A DNA stretch of 64,000 nt from a virus. The stretch spans positions 96,269 through 160,268 of IMG/VR virus record IMGVR_UViG_3300048927_000157. One strand, written 5' to 3'. Both the position numbers and the translations under genes were made by a program. This document shows positions 26,053 through 36,442 of the stretch, piece after piece (within the stretch, counting starts at the first letter, position 1; every line of letters begins with the position of its first letter). The notes under the pieces were generated by a model, which was given only the letters and a program-made list of their open reading frames with translations, did no database searches and was not told the origin of the DNA.

Positions 26053-29000
26053 TATGAAACTACTATTTGTTCGTTATTGAAATTCCATTTGAAAATTTGT
26101 TTGTATCTGGTATCACTACCTCCTTCGAATCTTACCATGAAGTAATCTCCTCTTAATCTATCCAACCACGTTCTCTTGAAAGAAATGGCTTTAGGATTAA
26201 TTACTTTGTTGATAGCATTGATATCATAATTCCAAATTGGAACGTTGTTATTTTCGTTTATTGTTCTGTTAAAGAAGTCATTAAACCTCCAACTTCCCTC
26301 ATCATAGGAAACCAGAATATCTGAACTACCATCTGTATTATAGATTGGATACTTCGTATACTGGAATCTATTGTTCTCTTGTCTTCTAACTAGGTTAAGC
26401 TTACCTGAGTTATTAGTGTTGTTGTAGATAATAGCTGAATCTAAACCTAGATTAGTGTTCTGAGCATAGTCATAGTCATTATGATATACTAGAGAATCCA
26501 ACCAGAAATTCACATCTGACATTATCTTTTGGTTAAACTGTTCTTTTGAAACAATCTCAACAGCCCAAGGATACTTCTTACCATAGAATACACCATATGA
26601 TTTGTTGGTTAATAGGTGAGACCATATACCATTTCTCATAGATGTACCATTGTTAGACTCATTTAATCCTGTTCTAAAGTAATTATCATAAGAAATATAA
26701 TAATTCGGATAGAAAGAATAATATGAAATCCAAGTTTTAAACAATGGATTATATGCAATTGTAAAGTGAGCAGGTGTAAATATGTTTCTATCAGAGAAAC
26801 TTACTTGTTGACCTGTAGTTTTATTTACAAGAACTTTAGTTGCTATCAAAGAATTCCCATCTGGAACCTCTTTGTATTCTAATTTTCCTATGAATTCTGG
26901 CTTTACAATGTAATCTAACTTAGTTAAGAAGACTCTTTTGTATCTTGAATCCCATCCAAGAGTTATTCCTACCCCTTTGAAAGTATTATCAAGATCTAAA
27001 TCTGTTAATCCATCAATATTTGCTCTCAGGATTTTAAATGGTAGGTGTTCCTTAAACCAGTTTCTAACTCCTGAGGTAATTTCAGTCATGTTTTCCCCGT
27101 TTGGATCTACCTGGAATACTTGTCCTCTTCTAGCATCTACATAGAAGTGACCAAACTCATTACTTAGTATATCTGAATGCTGAGATCCCCCATACCCATT
27201 ATCTGTACTATGGAATTCTATTGGTCTAGTTGTGAAAATTCCCTGTCCTAAATCAACATTCTCTGGAGTAGTTCTCTCTCTGATAACATCAATCTTGTTT
27301 AATAAAACTAGCTTGTGTTCAAATAGAGCTAATAGCTGCTCTGACTCAATTGATTTAAGAGATATAAACTTACCGTAAGCTGCCTTGAAGTTATCAAAAT
27401 CAAGTGCTTTGTAAATTAACCAAGGGTCCACTCTTCTCTTCTCTGATCTATCCACTTGAGATCTTATAATTCCACTTGGTGAATCATTAATACAGTTATA
27501 GAATTTAGGCTCATAACTGTCTGGTAAGAATCTACCAACATATCTCACACCTTCATTACTGTAAACATTGTTGTACAAGAACGATTCTCTTTCTCTAATG
27601 CTTAAGTAAGTTTCCTGAGTGAACTTCATAAAGTCTGGGAAGTTCGGGAAGAAATTATCCTTAGGCTGAGGCAAGGCTACTCTAGTCCAACAGTTGATCT
27701 CTGATTCTACTAATTGGTTGTGAAATCCATACTCATAGTGATAGAATCTACCACCATCAACATATTTCCCATGTTCCTGTTTAAATTGAAGTCTATAAGC
27801 TGAGTCGGCAAAAGGTAATCCATAACTTCCGATATCAGCAACTTCTGAATCATAATCAATGAAATATTTATTCTTTCCTACATTATCATATCTTGAGTAC
27901 TTAATTGGTGAGAAATTCTTCTGCCAAAGTTCAGTCACTAGATAGAAATTGTATTTCTTTTTATAAGAGAACCTAGAGATATAAGTGTCTCCTCCAAAGA
28001 AGATATTGATGTTGTTATTGTTTAAATAGAAACATCCTGGAACTGGAACCCAAGTAATATTGTGGATTCTTCCATACTGAGCTGGATTGTATACTTTAAG
28101 TCCTCCATATAGGTTGGCTATATCTAGGGATTCGTTCTTTCTTAGTACGTCTTCAGATGGTTCCTTATTTGAGTTGTCTTTTCCAATATATTCATCAGGA
28201 TAGGTGATCCCATTTGTTTGATAGTTTGGTCCCATGTACAAGTACATAGATTTCTCTCTATCTATATTGTTAATATCAACAATCGTACCAAAGTCATGGT
28301 TGATCTGATAATTTCCTTCTTCTAAAATCTTAGAAATTCTTAAGCTTCTAAGCTGCTCCTGAGACATTCTATCCAAAGGAGAGAAATTATTGTAGTAACC
28401 TGAACTAGCTAAGTAGTAAGCAAAGTTAGCTCCTTTACCAGCATTTTTAAATGATTCCATCCACTTGTAGGCATAACTATAAAGCTTTCTATTGAACTCT
28501 GAGGACTCAAAAGCAATCATTGTTCCCATACCTAAAGTGAAGTTAATCATACCTCCAATGTTAATACCAACCCCAGTCCATCCATAGAACATGTCAAATG
28601 CTTCCACACTATTTAATAGCCCGTTAGCAATGTTCATAGCAAGTTCAAAAGAAGCTTCAGCCTTCCCTAATTTAATAGCCAAGTCTTTAGCACTTTGTGT
28701 TAGAACTACCATCAAAGCATGATCTTTAACTTCATCAGCCTGTCTTACTCCTCCACCATAAACATACCCATCCAATTTAAACTCAGTTGGATTCACAGTG
28801 ATATTACTCATAACCTCTGGAGAAATGAAAGAGAATCTACTATTTCCTTTCTTACCATTTTGATGAGAGATTGGAGATGAACCACTACCATATATTAACT
28901 CTTTGTTATTCAATGAATTATAAGGGAAGTTAGAATAATAGTTTTCAGGACCATCAGTGTCAGTGTACTTAATCATATCTGACAAGAAACCTTTAGATAT

Positions 29001-32000
29001 AACTGTTCTGTTTATCCCTCTTGTTCCTCTATTTACTTTAAAGTAAACAATAGAATCCCTTTGCTCCTGAGTAATCTGTCCAGTTTTTACTGCCAGGTTT
29101 AAAAAGACATTAACAACGTTTGTATCAATACTCACACCAAGTGGGTGAATAAAGGTCTCATTAAAGTCAAAAACTTCATTAGTATAAACGAATGGACTTA
29201 TGGTATTATCTGGGAATTTAAAGTGTCTAATCGGCTTACAAGTAAAGTCTATCTTAGAATCTTCTACAAACTTAGAATTAGATCCAAAGTTTAATCTGAA
29301 GAGATCTTTAAATTTAACTCCTTCAAAAATATCAAAGTCATTAATACCACTTCCCAGTACCTCTGAGATAGAAGAGTTTACTAACTGCTCAGTAATTTTA
29401 ATAGGCATCTTACTTGAATCAAATAAGTAAGAATTGTCTGGATAAGTCTCTGTGGATTCGTTGTAAGCAAAGATACCATTTTCATAGTTCTCATAATCAC
29501 ATACTTGACCTGTAATATCTTTGTAGTAACAATCCTTTTGGAATTCCTGAGTTTTAGCCACTAATGCATTAGATAATGTCAAATCATAGTAATCTACCTC
29601 CTCACCTCTCTGAGTTACCATAAAGGAATTTTCCAGAGAAGTAGTCGTCCAAATAAAGCCATCGGCTACTGGGGCTGGAGGTGGAACAAATAGTGATTCA
29701 ACTGGTCCAGCACATACTCCTAATTCTGTATAGTTTCCAGAGCTTGACCATGCAATTGGATTCATTTGGATTAAAGGATCAATACATGTACTAGCTGGCT
29801 GGTCATTTTGATTAAAGTTTCTGGCTCTGTAGTATGTACCTTGTCCACTACCCATCTTTTCCATATGTAGATATGCTCCCTGTGGAATTTGGTTTTCCTG
29901 CATAGGAGTATCAGAATGGTATCTTCTAGTGAAGTTTATGATCTGTTTTTCTACTCTTTGGATAGGACAATCGAATGAAACTATGTATGATTTGTTAGTT
30001 AATAAACCTAAGTTGTTAATTATAGTCTTAACATCTATCAATGGAGTATCTGTAAGGTTGAAAAACTGTGAATGAACAGCAGTTTTATTACCTGTAGTAG
30101 CACATGCATCGAAGATTGACATTCTAACTTTACCTAATCTGTTCATTGTAACATCGGTTTCCCCTGTTACAACATAGTAAACATTCAAATCAGAGTCACT
30201 AATAGGGACTGCACTTAAAGATTTGAAGTTAATTTGTAAATATGGATAAGAATCTAAGCTATTTAATTTAAACCATTGAGCATTTTTAGCTACATTGGCA
30301 GTAAACTGTTGCTTAACTTTTAAGAATTTCCATACTTCATTAGATGATTTGAACTTTGAACCTAATGGTGCATCGTTCATTTTAACTCCACTACCACTAA
30401 CATATAGTGGTCTTAGTGAATATTCATAGGTATCTGGTATAGATCCTGTGATATATTCATTGAAAACTAGATCAGGAGTGTAATTATCTATGGTAGTTCC
30501 TACGTTTTTAAAGATAAACCCATCTGTATCAACTGGAGTAATGTTGTTTAATGCATATGCAGCTATAGAGGTAGCACAAGTATACCCCTGCTGGCTGTCT
30601 ACTCTTAGTTGAATTTGTGGATACCCCTTTAATCCAAGTGCTGTACTCATAGTAGTATCTACTACTCTATTACCATTAGTAAACTGAGTTTCTACATAAT
30701 CCAATTGCATGTAAGTGTAATCAGAAAATGGTAGCATTGTTGGAGTAAGAGAAACGAAATCAGCTTGAGAGAAGTTTACATTTTCTGACTCTAAAATAAA
30801 GTTGTTACAATTTGTACTAGTTCCACTTAAAGTGTAGAAACATCCTAGTCCATTATATCTGGTTAACTTCAGAAACTCATGAAGATAAGCTGAGTAAAAT
30901 GGATATGATGGATTTGTAAAGTCGGCATAGTGAGAGTTTAAATACTCTGCTGGAGTTCCATTGAAAAACTGGTAGTCCCCATCTATTCTGATATTAGTAT
31001 CTGGGATTATATTCAATCCGTTTAAATCTACTGAAGAACAAGTAGAATGAATAACTCTTTTGATTAATCCTGTGGTATTAGATAAATCAATATCTGTGTC
31101 CACTAAACTAGCTAGGGACATACCTTTGTTTACAGCAGTGTTATAGTACTGCCATCTGTATATTCTATTTGTATCAAAGCAAGCTAAATTACTATTCAGC
31201 ATTGCTGCTACGTTCTTGTCATTTCCAATTGGTACTGGTACGTCTCCAGAGTTGTTTACAACCACTGTAAGGTCTCCAGGCATAGTCAGTCCCAATGCTT
31301 GATAATCAGCAGCAGAATAAGCTCCTCTGTTGATTAATATGAAATCACTTGATTCTGTTCCATCTGAGTAACCAAACGTTAAAGAAAGGGTGTATGATTC
31401 ATCTCTCATGTAAGATCTGAACTTCTGTGAGAATGCAGCATTCTTATACAACTTTTCGTTGGCTATAAGGGTATTCCATCTCATGAAAGCCCCAACAAGG
31501 TTCACTATTGGTTGAAGGTTTAAAGCTGGTTTAGCTGTAAGTCCTCCCATGAATAAGAAACCATTAGCTTCAGACATTTTATCTACTACAGCTACCTCTT
31601 GCTTTTTAGTAATGATTTTAGATAATGTGATATCTTTGGCATTATCCATTGTAGAAATAGTCACAGCAGTTTGTGAGATAGGGAATACTCCTAGATCATA
31701 ATATCTTTCAGTTTGACCTTGAGCACTTTTGAATACACAAACTATCTTGTAGTAAGTAAATCCAGTATCAAGATAAGACATCTCGATGTTGATTCCATAA
31801 GTTGTTTGTCTGGATAAGTCCCAAGAATCCACAACAACATTCTCAAAGTTGAAAATAGGAGTTGGGAAAGTATGTGAGTAGTAGTTTGAGATCTCATTTC
31901 CATCTTCATCACAAAATGCAATGAAAAATTCATATGTTCCTTCAAATAGGTTACCCCCTGCCACTACAGTCTTGATATCAATACATGGGATAGAAAAATC

Positions 32001-32699
32001 AGGGAAAATCTTTAAAGCCTCACAGTTAAGACAAGTTTGAACCAAATCAATCTCTTGTTTACAAACTAAGGCTCCATTATGATAATACCTGTTAGTTTTC
32101 CATTTATCACCAGCAAATCCTTCCTCAAGCTCTTCAAGGTGTAAATATCTAGGTGGATTAAATCCATCGGTCCAATATAATCTCTTACCACATTGTTCAT
32201 TTTTAAATACAATGTTGTTAGGTTTTACTGGGTGATCTATAGAAAGATTCAAACACTTGTTTGCCTGGGAACAGCCGTCAGAGATTAGCATGGTATACTC
32301 ACAACCTTCTGTATAAGTTGTGATATCTTCTAATGGGGTTCCAAGTTCAATACTAGGCTCACAGTTACAATTTTGAATTTCTCCATCAGTATCATAGGTA
32401 AAAGTATCATGGCTGATGTAACCTACTTCTGAAACCTTAGTAATAGTGTTAGTTATGAATAAGAAAGTCTTTCTCAGTGATGGTTCATACTTAAATCCAA
32501 TTACGTTTCTTCCATCTTTGATTTCCTTACATAAAATATTAGAAGGCTCATTCTGAACGATTGGAATACCGTTACCTGATGAGTCTTCTATTGATATATT
32601 CTTTGCAAAAGTGTAAGATCCATCCTTTAATCTTATTGGATGTGAATCTCTATCCATTCCCATTGTTGGGAGATAGATATTGTTTTGGTTATTTTGCAT
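26052..32699 (-). CDS. Very large tail protein (2215 aa), tail tip or muzzle candidate
   Basis: It is the largest tail gene, placed after three small adaptor-like genes and before the tail hydrolase, with 1-2 bp junctions on both sides. The sequence is mostly beta-rich with many Y, F, N and D residues and few charged helices. The N-terminus (QNNIYLPTMGMDRDSHPIRL) has no signal peptide. A Gly-rich, weakly hydrophobic helix occurs near residue 1385 (FYGWTGVGINIGGMINFTLG). Cysteine pairs (CNCE; CLNCE) recur in the first 250 residues. In crAss-like phages a protein of this size and position forms part of the tail tube end; I give that as an inference. No enzyme motif was seen. Confidence 0.65.
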   Translation of the reverse strand: MQNNQNNIYLPTMGMDRDSHPIRLKDGSYTFAKNISIEDSSGNGIPIVQNEPSNILCKEIKDGRNVIGFKYEPSLRKTFLFITNTITKVSEVGYISHDTFTYDTDGEIQNCNCEPSIELGTPLEDITTYTEGCEYTMLISDGCSQANKCLNLSIDHPVKPNNIVFKNEQCGKRLYWTDGFNPPRYLHLEELEEGFAGDKWKTNRYYHNGALVCKQEIDLVQTCLNCEALKIFPDFSIPCIDIKTVVAGGNLFEGTYEFFIAFCDEDGNEISNYYSHTFPTPIFNFENVVVDSWDLSRQTTYGINIEMSYLDTGFTYYKIVCVFKSAQGQTERYYDLGVFPISQTAVTISTMDNAKDITLSKIITKKQEVAVVDKMSEANGFLFMGGLTAKPALNLQPIVNLVGAFMRWNTLIANEKLYKNAAFSQKFRSYMRDESYTLSLTFGYSDGTESSDFILINRGAYSAADYQALGLTMPGDLTVVVNNSGDVPVPIGNDKNVAAMLNSNLACFDTNRIYRWQYYNTAVNKGMSLASLVDTDIDLSNTTGLIKRVIHSTCSSVDLNGLNIIPDTNIRIDGDYQFFNGTPAEYLNSHYADFTNPSYPFYSAYLHEFLKLTRYNGLGCFYTLSGTSTNCNNFILESENVNFSQADFVSLTPTMLPFSDYTYMQLDYVETQFTNGNRVVDTTMSTALGLKGYPQIQLRVDSQQGYTCATSIAAYALNNITPVDTDGFIFKNVGTTIDNYTPDLVFNEYITGSIPDTYEYSLRPLYVSGSGVKMNDAPLGSKFKSSNEVWKFLKVKQQFTANVAKNAQWFKLNSLDSYPYLQINFKSLSAVPISDSDLNVYYVVTGETDVTMNRLGKVRMSIFDACATTGNKTAVHSQFFNLTDTPLIDVKTIINNLGLLTNKSYIVSFDCPIQRVEKQIINFTRRYHSDTPMQENQIPQGAYLHMEKMGSGQGTYYRARNFNQNDQPASTCIDPLIQMNPIAWSSSGNYTELGVCAGPVESLFVPPPAPVADGFIWTTTSLENSFMVTQRGEEVDYYDLTLSNALVAKTQEFQKDCYYKDITGQVCDYENYENGIFAYNESTETYPDNSYLFDSSKMPIKITEQLVNSSISEVLGSGINDFDIFEGVKFKDLFRLNFGSNSKFVEDSKIDFTCKPIRHFKFPDNTISPFVYTNEVFDFNETFIHPLGVSIDTNVVNVFLNLAVKTGQITQEQRDSIVYFKVNRGTRGINRTVISKGFLSDMIKYTDTDGPENYYSNFPYNSLNNKELIYGSGSSPISHQNGKKGNSRFSFISPEVMSNITVNPTEFKLDGYVYGGGVRQADEVKDHALMVVLTQSAKDLAIKLGKAEASFELAMNIANGLLNSVEAFDMFYGWTGVGINIGGMINFTLGMGTMIAFESSEFNRKLYSYAYKWMESFKNAGKGANFAYYLASSGYYNNFSPLDRMSQEQLRSLRISKILEEGNYQINHDFGTIVDINNIDREKSMYLYMGPNYQTNGITYPDEYIGKDNSNKEPSEDVLRKNESLDIANLYGGLKVYNPAQYGRIHNITWVPVPGCFYLNNNNINIFFGGDTYISRFSYKKKYNFYLVTELWQKNFSPIKYSRYDNVGKNKYFIDYDSEVADIGSYGLPFADSAYRLQFKQEHGKYVDGGRFYHYEYGFHNQLVESEINCWTRVALPQPKDNFFPNFPDFMKFTQETYLSIRERESFLYNNVYSNEGVRYVGRFLPDSYEPKFYNCINDSPSGIIRSQVDRSEKRRVDPWLIYKALDFDNFKAAYGKFISLKSIESEQLLALFEHKLVLLNKIDVIRERTTPENVDLGQGIFTTRPIEFHSTDNGYGGSQHSDILSNEFGHFYVDARRGQVFQVDPNGENMTEITSGVRNWFKEHLPFKILRANIDGLTDLDLDNTFKGVGITLGWDSRYKRVFLTKLDYIVKPEFIGKLEYKEVPDGNSLIATKVLVNKTTGQQVSFSDRNIFTPAHFTIAYNPLFKTWISYYSFYPNYYISYDNYFRTGLNESNNGTSMRNGIWSHLLTNKSYGVFYGKKYPWAVEIVSKEQFNQKIMSDVNFWLDSLVYHNDYDYAQNTNLGLDSAIIYNNTNNSGKLNLVRRQENNRFQYTKYPIYNTDGSSDILVSYDEGSWRFNDFFNRTINENNNVPIWNYDINAINKVINPKAISFKRTWLDRLRGDYFMVRFEGGSDTRYKQIFKWNFNNEQIVVS

Positions 32700-32701
32700 A
32701 C

Positions 32702-33562
32702 TTAGTGAATTCTATTTTCAAATACTTGCCTTTCTAAATAAGGTCTTAATTTTAATTTGTACATTGATTTAGGTGTCAGACTGCTGAATTTAGCATCAGT
32801 AAGAGCTAATCCAAGTTGAGACTGAACCTGTTGGTTATAGTATTGGAAAATTGTTATAATATTTGTATCCTCTCCATTGGCTAAAATGTACTCTAAAATG
32901 TTTCTCTTTACAAAAACCATCACATAAGTTGATACTTCACCCTTGGGAGTTTCAGGAATAATTGCTAATCCTTCCTCATCTAATTCCAACCCTTTATACT
33001 TTAGATAAATTTCTCCATCTTTGAAATTGGTTTGAATTGTTGTTCCTACAATATTGATCTCATTTGCTGCTCTTGAAGTGTACTTGTTCAGACAATCTGG
33101 GGCACAGTATGTAGATTTGAAAGACTTACCTAATCTAAGCTGCATAGGACTTTTGTAAACCTTTGTAATAGCACACTCATTCATGTAAGTTTTCTCTCTA
33201 ATTGTGAATTCCTCTACAGCATTTTCACAACAGTCGTCAGTACAAATGTCCCAAGATTTTTGTTTTCTAGTTACATCAGTCCAGAAGAAAGAATTAAGTA
33301 AAACCTTTTCGTCCTCTTTTCTACATTGGATAAAATCAGGTTCACAAAGAATGGCTGATTTTAATTGAAAGAATCCTTCAGGCAGCTTACCCTTGTTATT
33401 CTCTATTGAAACCATACAATCTTGTTCTACCATGATCGTAGCTCCAAACTTCTTTAAAGCCTGGTTTACCCACTTGTAAACAAGTAAATCATCAATAAGG
33501 TTAGCATCGTAATATTGTCTAAATTCTACCTTTAAGTCAGATAAAAATTCGTTGAATGTCAT
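32702..33562 (-). CDS. Tail tubular / adaptor-like protein (286 aa)
   Basis: The start overlaps the previous stop by one base (TAATG). The N-terminal 45 residues (FLSDLKVEFRQYYDANLIDDLLVYKWVNQALKKFG) form paired helices, and KLPEGFFQLKSAILCEP follows. That helix pair followed by LP-x-x-F/Y is the usual signature of tail tubular A / P22 gp10-like adaptors and of crAss-like tail proteins. A cysteine cluster (CTDDCCEN; CAPDCLNKY) may bind metal. The C-terminal third is helical. By position it bridges the portal or neck to the tail. Moderate confidence, as no search was possible. Confidence 0.6.
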   Translation of the reverse strand: MTFNEFLSDLKVEFRQYYDANLIDDLLVYKWVNQALKKFGATIMVEQDCMVSIENNKGKLPEGFFQLKSAILCEPDFIQCRKEDEKVLLNSFFWTDVTRKQKSWDICTDDCCENAVEEFTIREKTYMNECAITKVYKSPMQLRLGKSFKSTYCAPDCLNKYTSRAANEINIVGTTIQTNFKDGEIYLKYKGLELDEEGLAIIPETPKGEVSTYVMVFVKRNILEYILANGEDTNIITIFQYYNQQVQSQLGLALTDAKFSSLTPKSMYKLKLRPYLERQVFENRIH

Positions 33563-34041
33563 TATAAGTTTGTTCTGTTTTTTAGGTATTCCTTGAGTAG
33601 GAAATAGTTAAGTGTATACCTTCTTCCAGCCTTAATGTTTTTGTAGAGATCCTGAGTCATCCTATGTGGAAAAGTCTCATTGAAATTAAAGCCGTAGAAA
33701 TCATCTGAATTTCTCAAGGTGGTAAAATGACTTGGGATGTACATGTAACCATCAGTATCAAGCCTATCTACGTATGAAAAGTAGTTTCTATGAGAAACTG
33801 TTTTATGTGGGGTTCTATAGACAGCAAAGTAGCCCATGTTTCTGACATAAACTCCTCCTGTTGTATTAACCCATCTTTCTCTAATTACTCTTAAAACTGT
33901 GTCTATAATTTTTCTGTAGGTAGCTTCTTCTCTTACTTTATGATACTTTGGTCTATTTTTTGTTTTTTCTTTGTACTTTAACCAAGACTTACTCCTATCA
34001 TAATAATTTACTTCTCTATTGTTCTCAGTTAAAAACTTCAT
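33562..34041 (-). CDS. Conserved small tail-module protein (159 aa), possibly DNA-binding
   Basis: I do not recognise the family with certainty. The protein is very basic and aromatic. Residues 41-80 (two turns of helix, then GGVYVRNMGYFAVYRTPHK) recall the helix plus beta-arm start of HU/IHF proteins (G-x-x-V-x-x-x-x-x-G-x-F), and crAss-like phages do encode an IHF-like protein near the tail genes. The resemblance is weak: length and the rest of the sequence do not fit a normal HU. It is translationally coupled on both sides (one-base TAATG overlaps), so it works together with the adaptors. Confidence 0.55.
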   Translation of the reverse strand: MKFLTENNREVNYYDRSKSWLKYKEKTKNRPKYHKVREEATYRKIIDTVLRVIRERWVNTTGGVYVRNMGYFAVYRTPHKTVSHRNYFSYVDRLDTDGYMYIPSHFTTLRNSDDFYGFNFNETFPHRMTQDLYKNIKAGRRYTLNYFLLKEYLKNRTNL

Positions 34042-34739
34042 TATCTTGTAGTTGAGCTTATAATATTGTTATCTCCATTTGGATTCTCGTCTTTACTATT
34101 TCTGTTTCCAGTAAATACTTCATTCACGGTTTCAGAAATCACCTGCTCTCCAAGTTTATCAGGAACAATAAATTCTCTATCCCAGATAGATTGGCAAGGG
34201 TTACTTTGGCTACATTCTGAACACTCATCAATTTTAGAATCTTCATAAGGAATGTAAACGATGTTTACCATCTCAATCTCTGAATTTGGAAGATACAGAT
34301 ATCCATCTTTAATATAGAAGAATTTAGTTCTATCCTTGAACTTACTAGCATTTTGTCTATCCTGAAATAATCCGTAGTTAGATAAAGTGGTGGGAACAAA
34401 TCTGGTTAATCCATCAATGGATGTCACTGAGATGATAGAAGCTCCATATCTACTGTAAACGAGTCCAGGAATTTTCTTTGCTGATTTCATCAGAGATTCA
34501 CATCTGGCAAACTCATAGATACCACACTGAATTCTATCTTCATCATAAAGTCTAAAACAGTTTAGGGACCTGAATAAGTTATCCTCCTTGAAAAGAGATT
34601 TGTCAAGTAATTTTTGAGATATATAGAATTTGGATTTATTCTGTCCGATTCCTAAGATGTGTCTCTTACTTACGTGAGCATCTACATTCAGAGCCTTCAA
34701 GCCATTCACAACCCTAGAAACAAATTTTGCATTTGTCAC
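34041..34739 (-). CDS. Neck or tail adaptor-like protein (232 aa, GTG start)
   Basis: A longer frame starting with TTG at 34766 would place its start codon inside the -7 promoter box (34764-34771), so it cannot be the real start. The first usable codon is GTG at 34739 (TNAKFVSRVVNGLKALN), about 18 nt after the expected transcript start. The C-terminal half has IEMVNIVYIPYED, a CSECSQSNPC cysteine pair, then WDREFIVPDKLGEQVISETVNEV. That combination (a beta strand, then IVPD and an amphipathic helix) is common in small neck adaptors. It opens the operon 232-159-286-2215-464. Confidence 0.6.
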   Translation of the reverse strand: MTNAKFVSRVVNGLKALNVDAHVSKRHILGIGQNKSKFYISQKLLDKSLFKEDNLFRSLNCFRLYDEDRIQCGIYEFARCESLMKSAKKIPGLVYSRYGASIISVTSIDGLTRFVPTTLSNYGLFQDRQNASKFKDRTKFFYIKDGYLYLPNSEIEMVNIVYIPYEDSKIDECSECSQSNPCQSIWDREFIVPDKLGEQVISETVNEVFTGNRNSKDENPNGDNNIISSTTR

Positions 34740-34763
34740 AGTAAAATATTTTTTTATGAAATG

Positions 34764-34794
34764 CAAATATAAGAAAATTTTATCAAATTACAAA
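34764..34794 (-). promoter_or_regulatory. Promoter of the tail operon
   Basis: Minus strand: TTTG ending at 34791, 19 bp, TATATTTG at 34771-34764. It lies between the terminator of the A1-like gene and the GTG start at 34739, and it rules out the upstream TTG start. Confidence 0.75.
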
Positions 34795-34815
34795 AAACAT
34801 AAAATTTAATCAAAA

Positions 34816-34839
34816 CAAAAAAGAGAGCTATTGCTCTCT
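34816..34839 (-). terminator. Terminator of the A1-like gene
   Basis: Minus strand AGAGAGC (34839-34833), loop AATA, GCTCTCT (34828-34822), then TTTTTT. The gene's TAG stop codon (34830-34828) lies at the loop/stem junction of this hairpin. Confidence 0.8.
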
Positions 34840-36423
34840 CTTAAAGGTTGTAAATTCACCTTTTATAAATATGATATGTTGGGCTGTCCCATTGCTGTGA
34901 ATGATTACATGTGAGTTCATCCAATCTGAAGCTCCTTTGTTATACCCTTCCCTTAAGTGGGTTGAGGTTCCAACTGCCAGAACTTTATCCAATCTCATAG
35001 GTTTATGGTAATGTCCTATAATCATTTTCATTGACATTTTCCTGAACTGCTCAATAGATCCCTTGGAACCGTTTGAACCAATATGTCCGTGATGTGCAAT
35101 CTCAAAACCTCCTAAGATATATGAGTCGTCATAGTCTAAGCACAAAATTTCTTTGTCAGTAAATTGTTCCTCCAGGAAGAAAGCAAGAATCCCCTTGTCA
35201 GCTTTACCTTGCAGAGTAGCTAATCCATACTTCATAAAAGGAATAGCATTTGGAATATCCTTTCTCCAGTCCTGATTGATAAGCCACCTGTCGTATCTAT
35301 CGTTGTGATTTGATTGTACAATGATCTTATAAGTGTCAGGTCTTCTTCTGAGGAAGTTAGCTGTCCTATGAAGCTCTACCTCAATGCTATCTTCATTCTT
35401 CATGTACCTCTTATGCTGCTCAATAGGGTTGTTAGTGATGTGATTATTCACTGAAATACCATCACTTAAATCATGATGAACTTCAACTTTTATTCCTAGG
35501 TCCTCTATGAGCTTTTCTGTAGGGTCCAGAATCTCTGGGTTTAAGGAGTTTACGTGAGTATCACCCCAAACTATTCCTTCAGCCTTTTCTACCTGTTTCA
35601 CCTTACCTCCTTTTACTTCATGGTAAAGATCAATGAAGTTTCCATTTTCATCAGCTTCTACTTGTCTAATGAAGAATATTTCCTCATCTTTAATTTCAAC
35701 AATAGTGAAACCTAATTTATGATGGAACTCACCTCTTTTACCAGATTTGGAATCTGTGTAGTTAGGAAGTGTAATAGCTCCTGTTGTAAGCAATATCTTT
35801 TTTGGATGACCCTCCAATACTGGAACAGGTTTTAAATGCATTTTTGGGTGTCCTATGATGGTTGTAGTCTCTCCTGAGATAGACTCTAGACCTGTCAATG
35901 GATTAGCAGCCGTTGGCTGTATTTTAACATCTCCTAAAATTGTTAGGTATTTATGGATGTCATGTCTGTTGGTATCCCAATAAGGTCTTGTTGCTGGGTT
36001 CCAACTTTCATGTTGTACATCTCTGAACACAGAGGTAGGGTTTTGATACCTCCCTAAAATAACACTTAACTCAGCTCCAAGAAAGTCTTTGTAAGCTAAT
36101 ATATTTTTCCACAACTTTGTGTGGAGAGGAGTTTCATTCTGTTCCCAGGTAATTATGTAGTACTTTGATTCTGGAAGAATTCTCTCCTTAGCAATCAAGT
36201 AGTCTTTATCTAAAACCGAAATATCTTTTACCTCTTCATCAGTTTCAGGAAAGTATCCCACTGAATGTAAGAGGCTTGAAACTCTTTTTCTACTGGAGTC
36301 AGTAAATACTATTTCCAGTGTTTCACAGAACTCTTTTGTAGCTCTGGTAATGTTGTCATGATGCTTCTGCATCAATGTTTTTATCAATTCAATATCTGAA
36401 TCTGTTACTTTGTAGCCAACCAT
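34828..36423 (-). CDS. Phage T5 A1-like metallophosphoesterase
   Basis: The 531-aa protein has a calcineurin-type metallophosphatase set in its C-terminal half: GDTH at 287-290, HHDLSDG at 316-322, SNHNDRYDRW at 371-380 (the N-H-D/E core), AHHGHIG at 443-449 and GHYHKP at 470-475. The order and spacing resemble the A1 protein of phage T5, needed for host DNA breakdown and for completing DNA transfer, and its homologues in other large phages. Residues 1-60 look like a helix-turn-helix (ITRATKEFCETLEIVFTDSSRKRVSSLL). It may act on host DNA or nucleotides early in infection. It stands alone: own promoter, own terminator, and a terminator from the lysis operon just upstream. The substrate is unknown. 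It could also be a different phosphodiesterase. Confidence 0.75.
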   Translation of the reverse strand: MVGYKVTDSDIELIKTLMQKHHDNITRATKEFCETLEIVFTDSSRKRVSSLLHSVGYFPETDEEVKDISVLDKDYLIAKERILPESKYYIITWEQNETPLHTKLWKNILAYKDFLGAELSVILGRYQNPTSVFRDVQHESWNPATRPYWDTNRHDIHKYLTILGDVKIQPTAANPLTGLESISGETTTIIGHPKMHLKPVPVLEGHPKKILLTTGAITLPNYTDSKSGKRGEFHHKLGFTIVEIKDEEIFFIRQVEADENGNFIDLYHEVKGGKVKQVEKAEGIVWGDTHVNSLNPEILDPTEKLIEDLGIKVEVHHDLSDGISVNNHITNNPIEQHKRYMKNEDSIEVELHRTANFLRRRPDTYKIIVQSNHNDRYDRWLINQDWRKDIPNAIPFMKYGLATLQGKADKGILAFFLEEQFTDKEILCLDYDDSYILGGFEIAHHGHIGSNGSKGSIEQFRKMSMKMIIGHYHKPMRLDKVLAVGTSTHLREGYNKGASDWMNSHVIIHSNGTAQHIIFIKGEFTTFKREQ

Positions 36424-36442
36424 ATCATTTATTTAAACGTTG

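Noticed and set aside
34740-34766. TTG start at 34766 for the tail operon's first gene
   Set aside because: The codon lies inside the -7 promoter box (34764-34771), upstream of the transcript start. GTG at 34739 was chosen instead.
3335-36423. TAG recoding as in some crAss-like phages
   Set aside because: TAG ends the SF2 helicase and A1-like genes in the expected place, and no long gene is interrupted by TAG.
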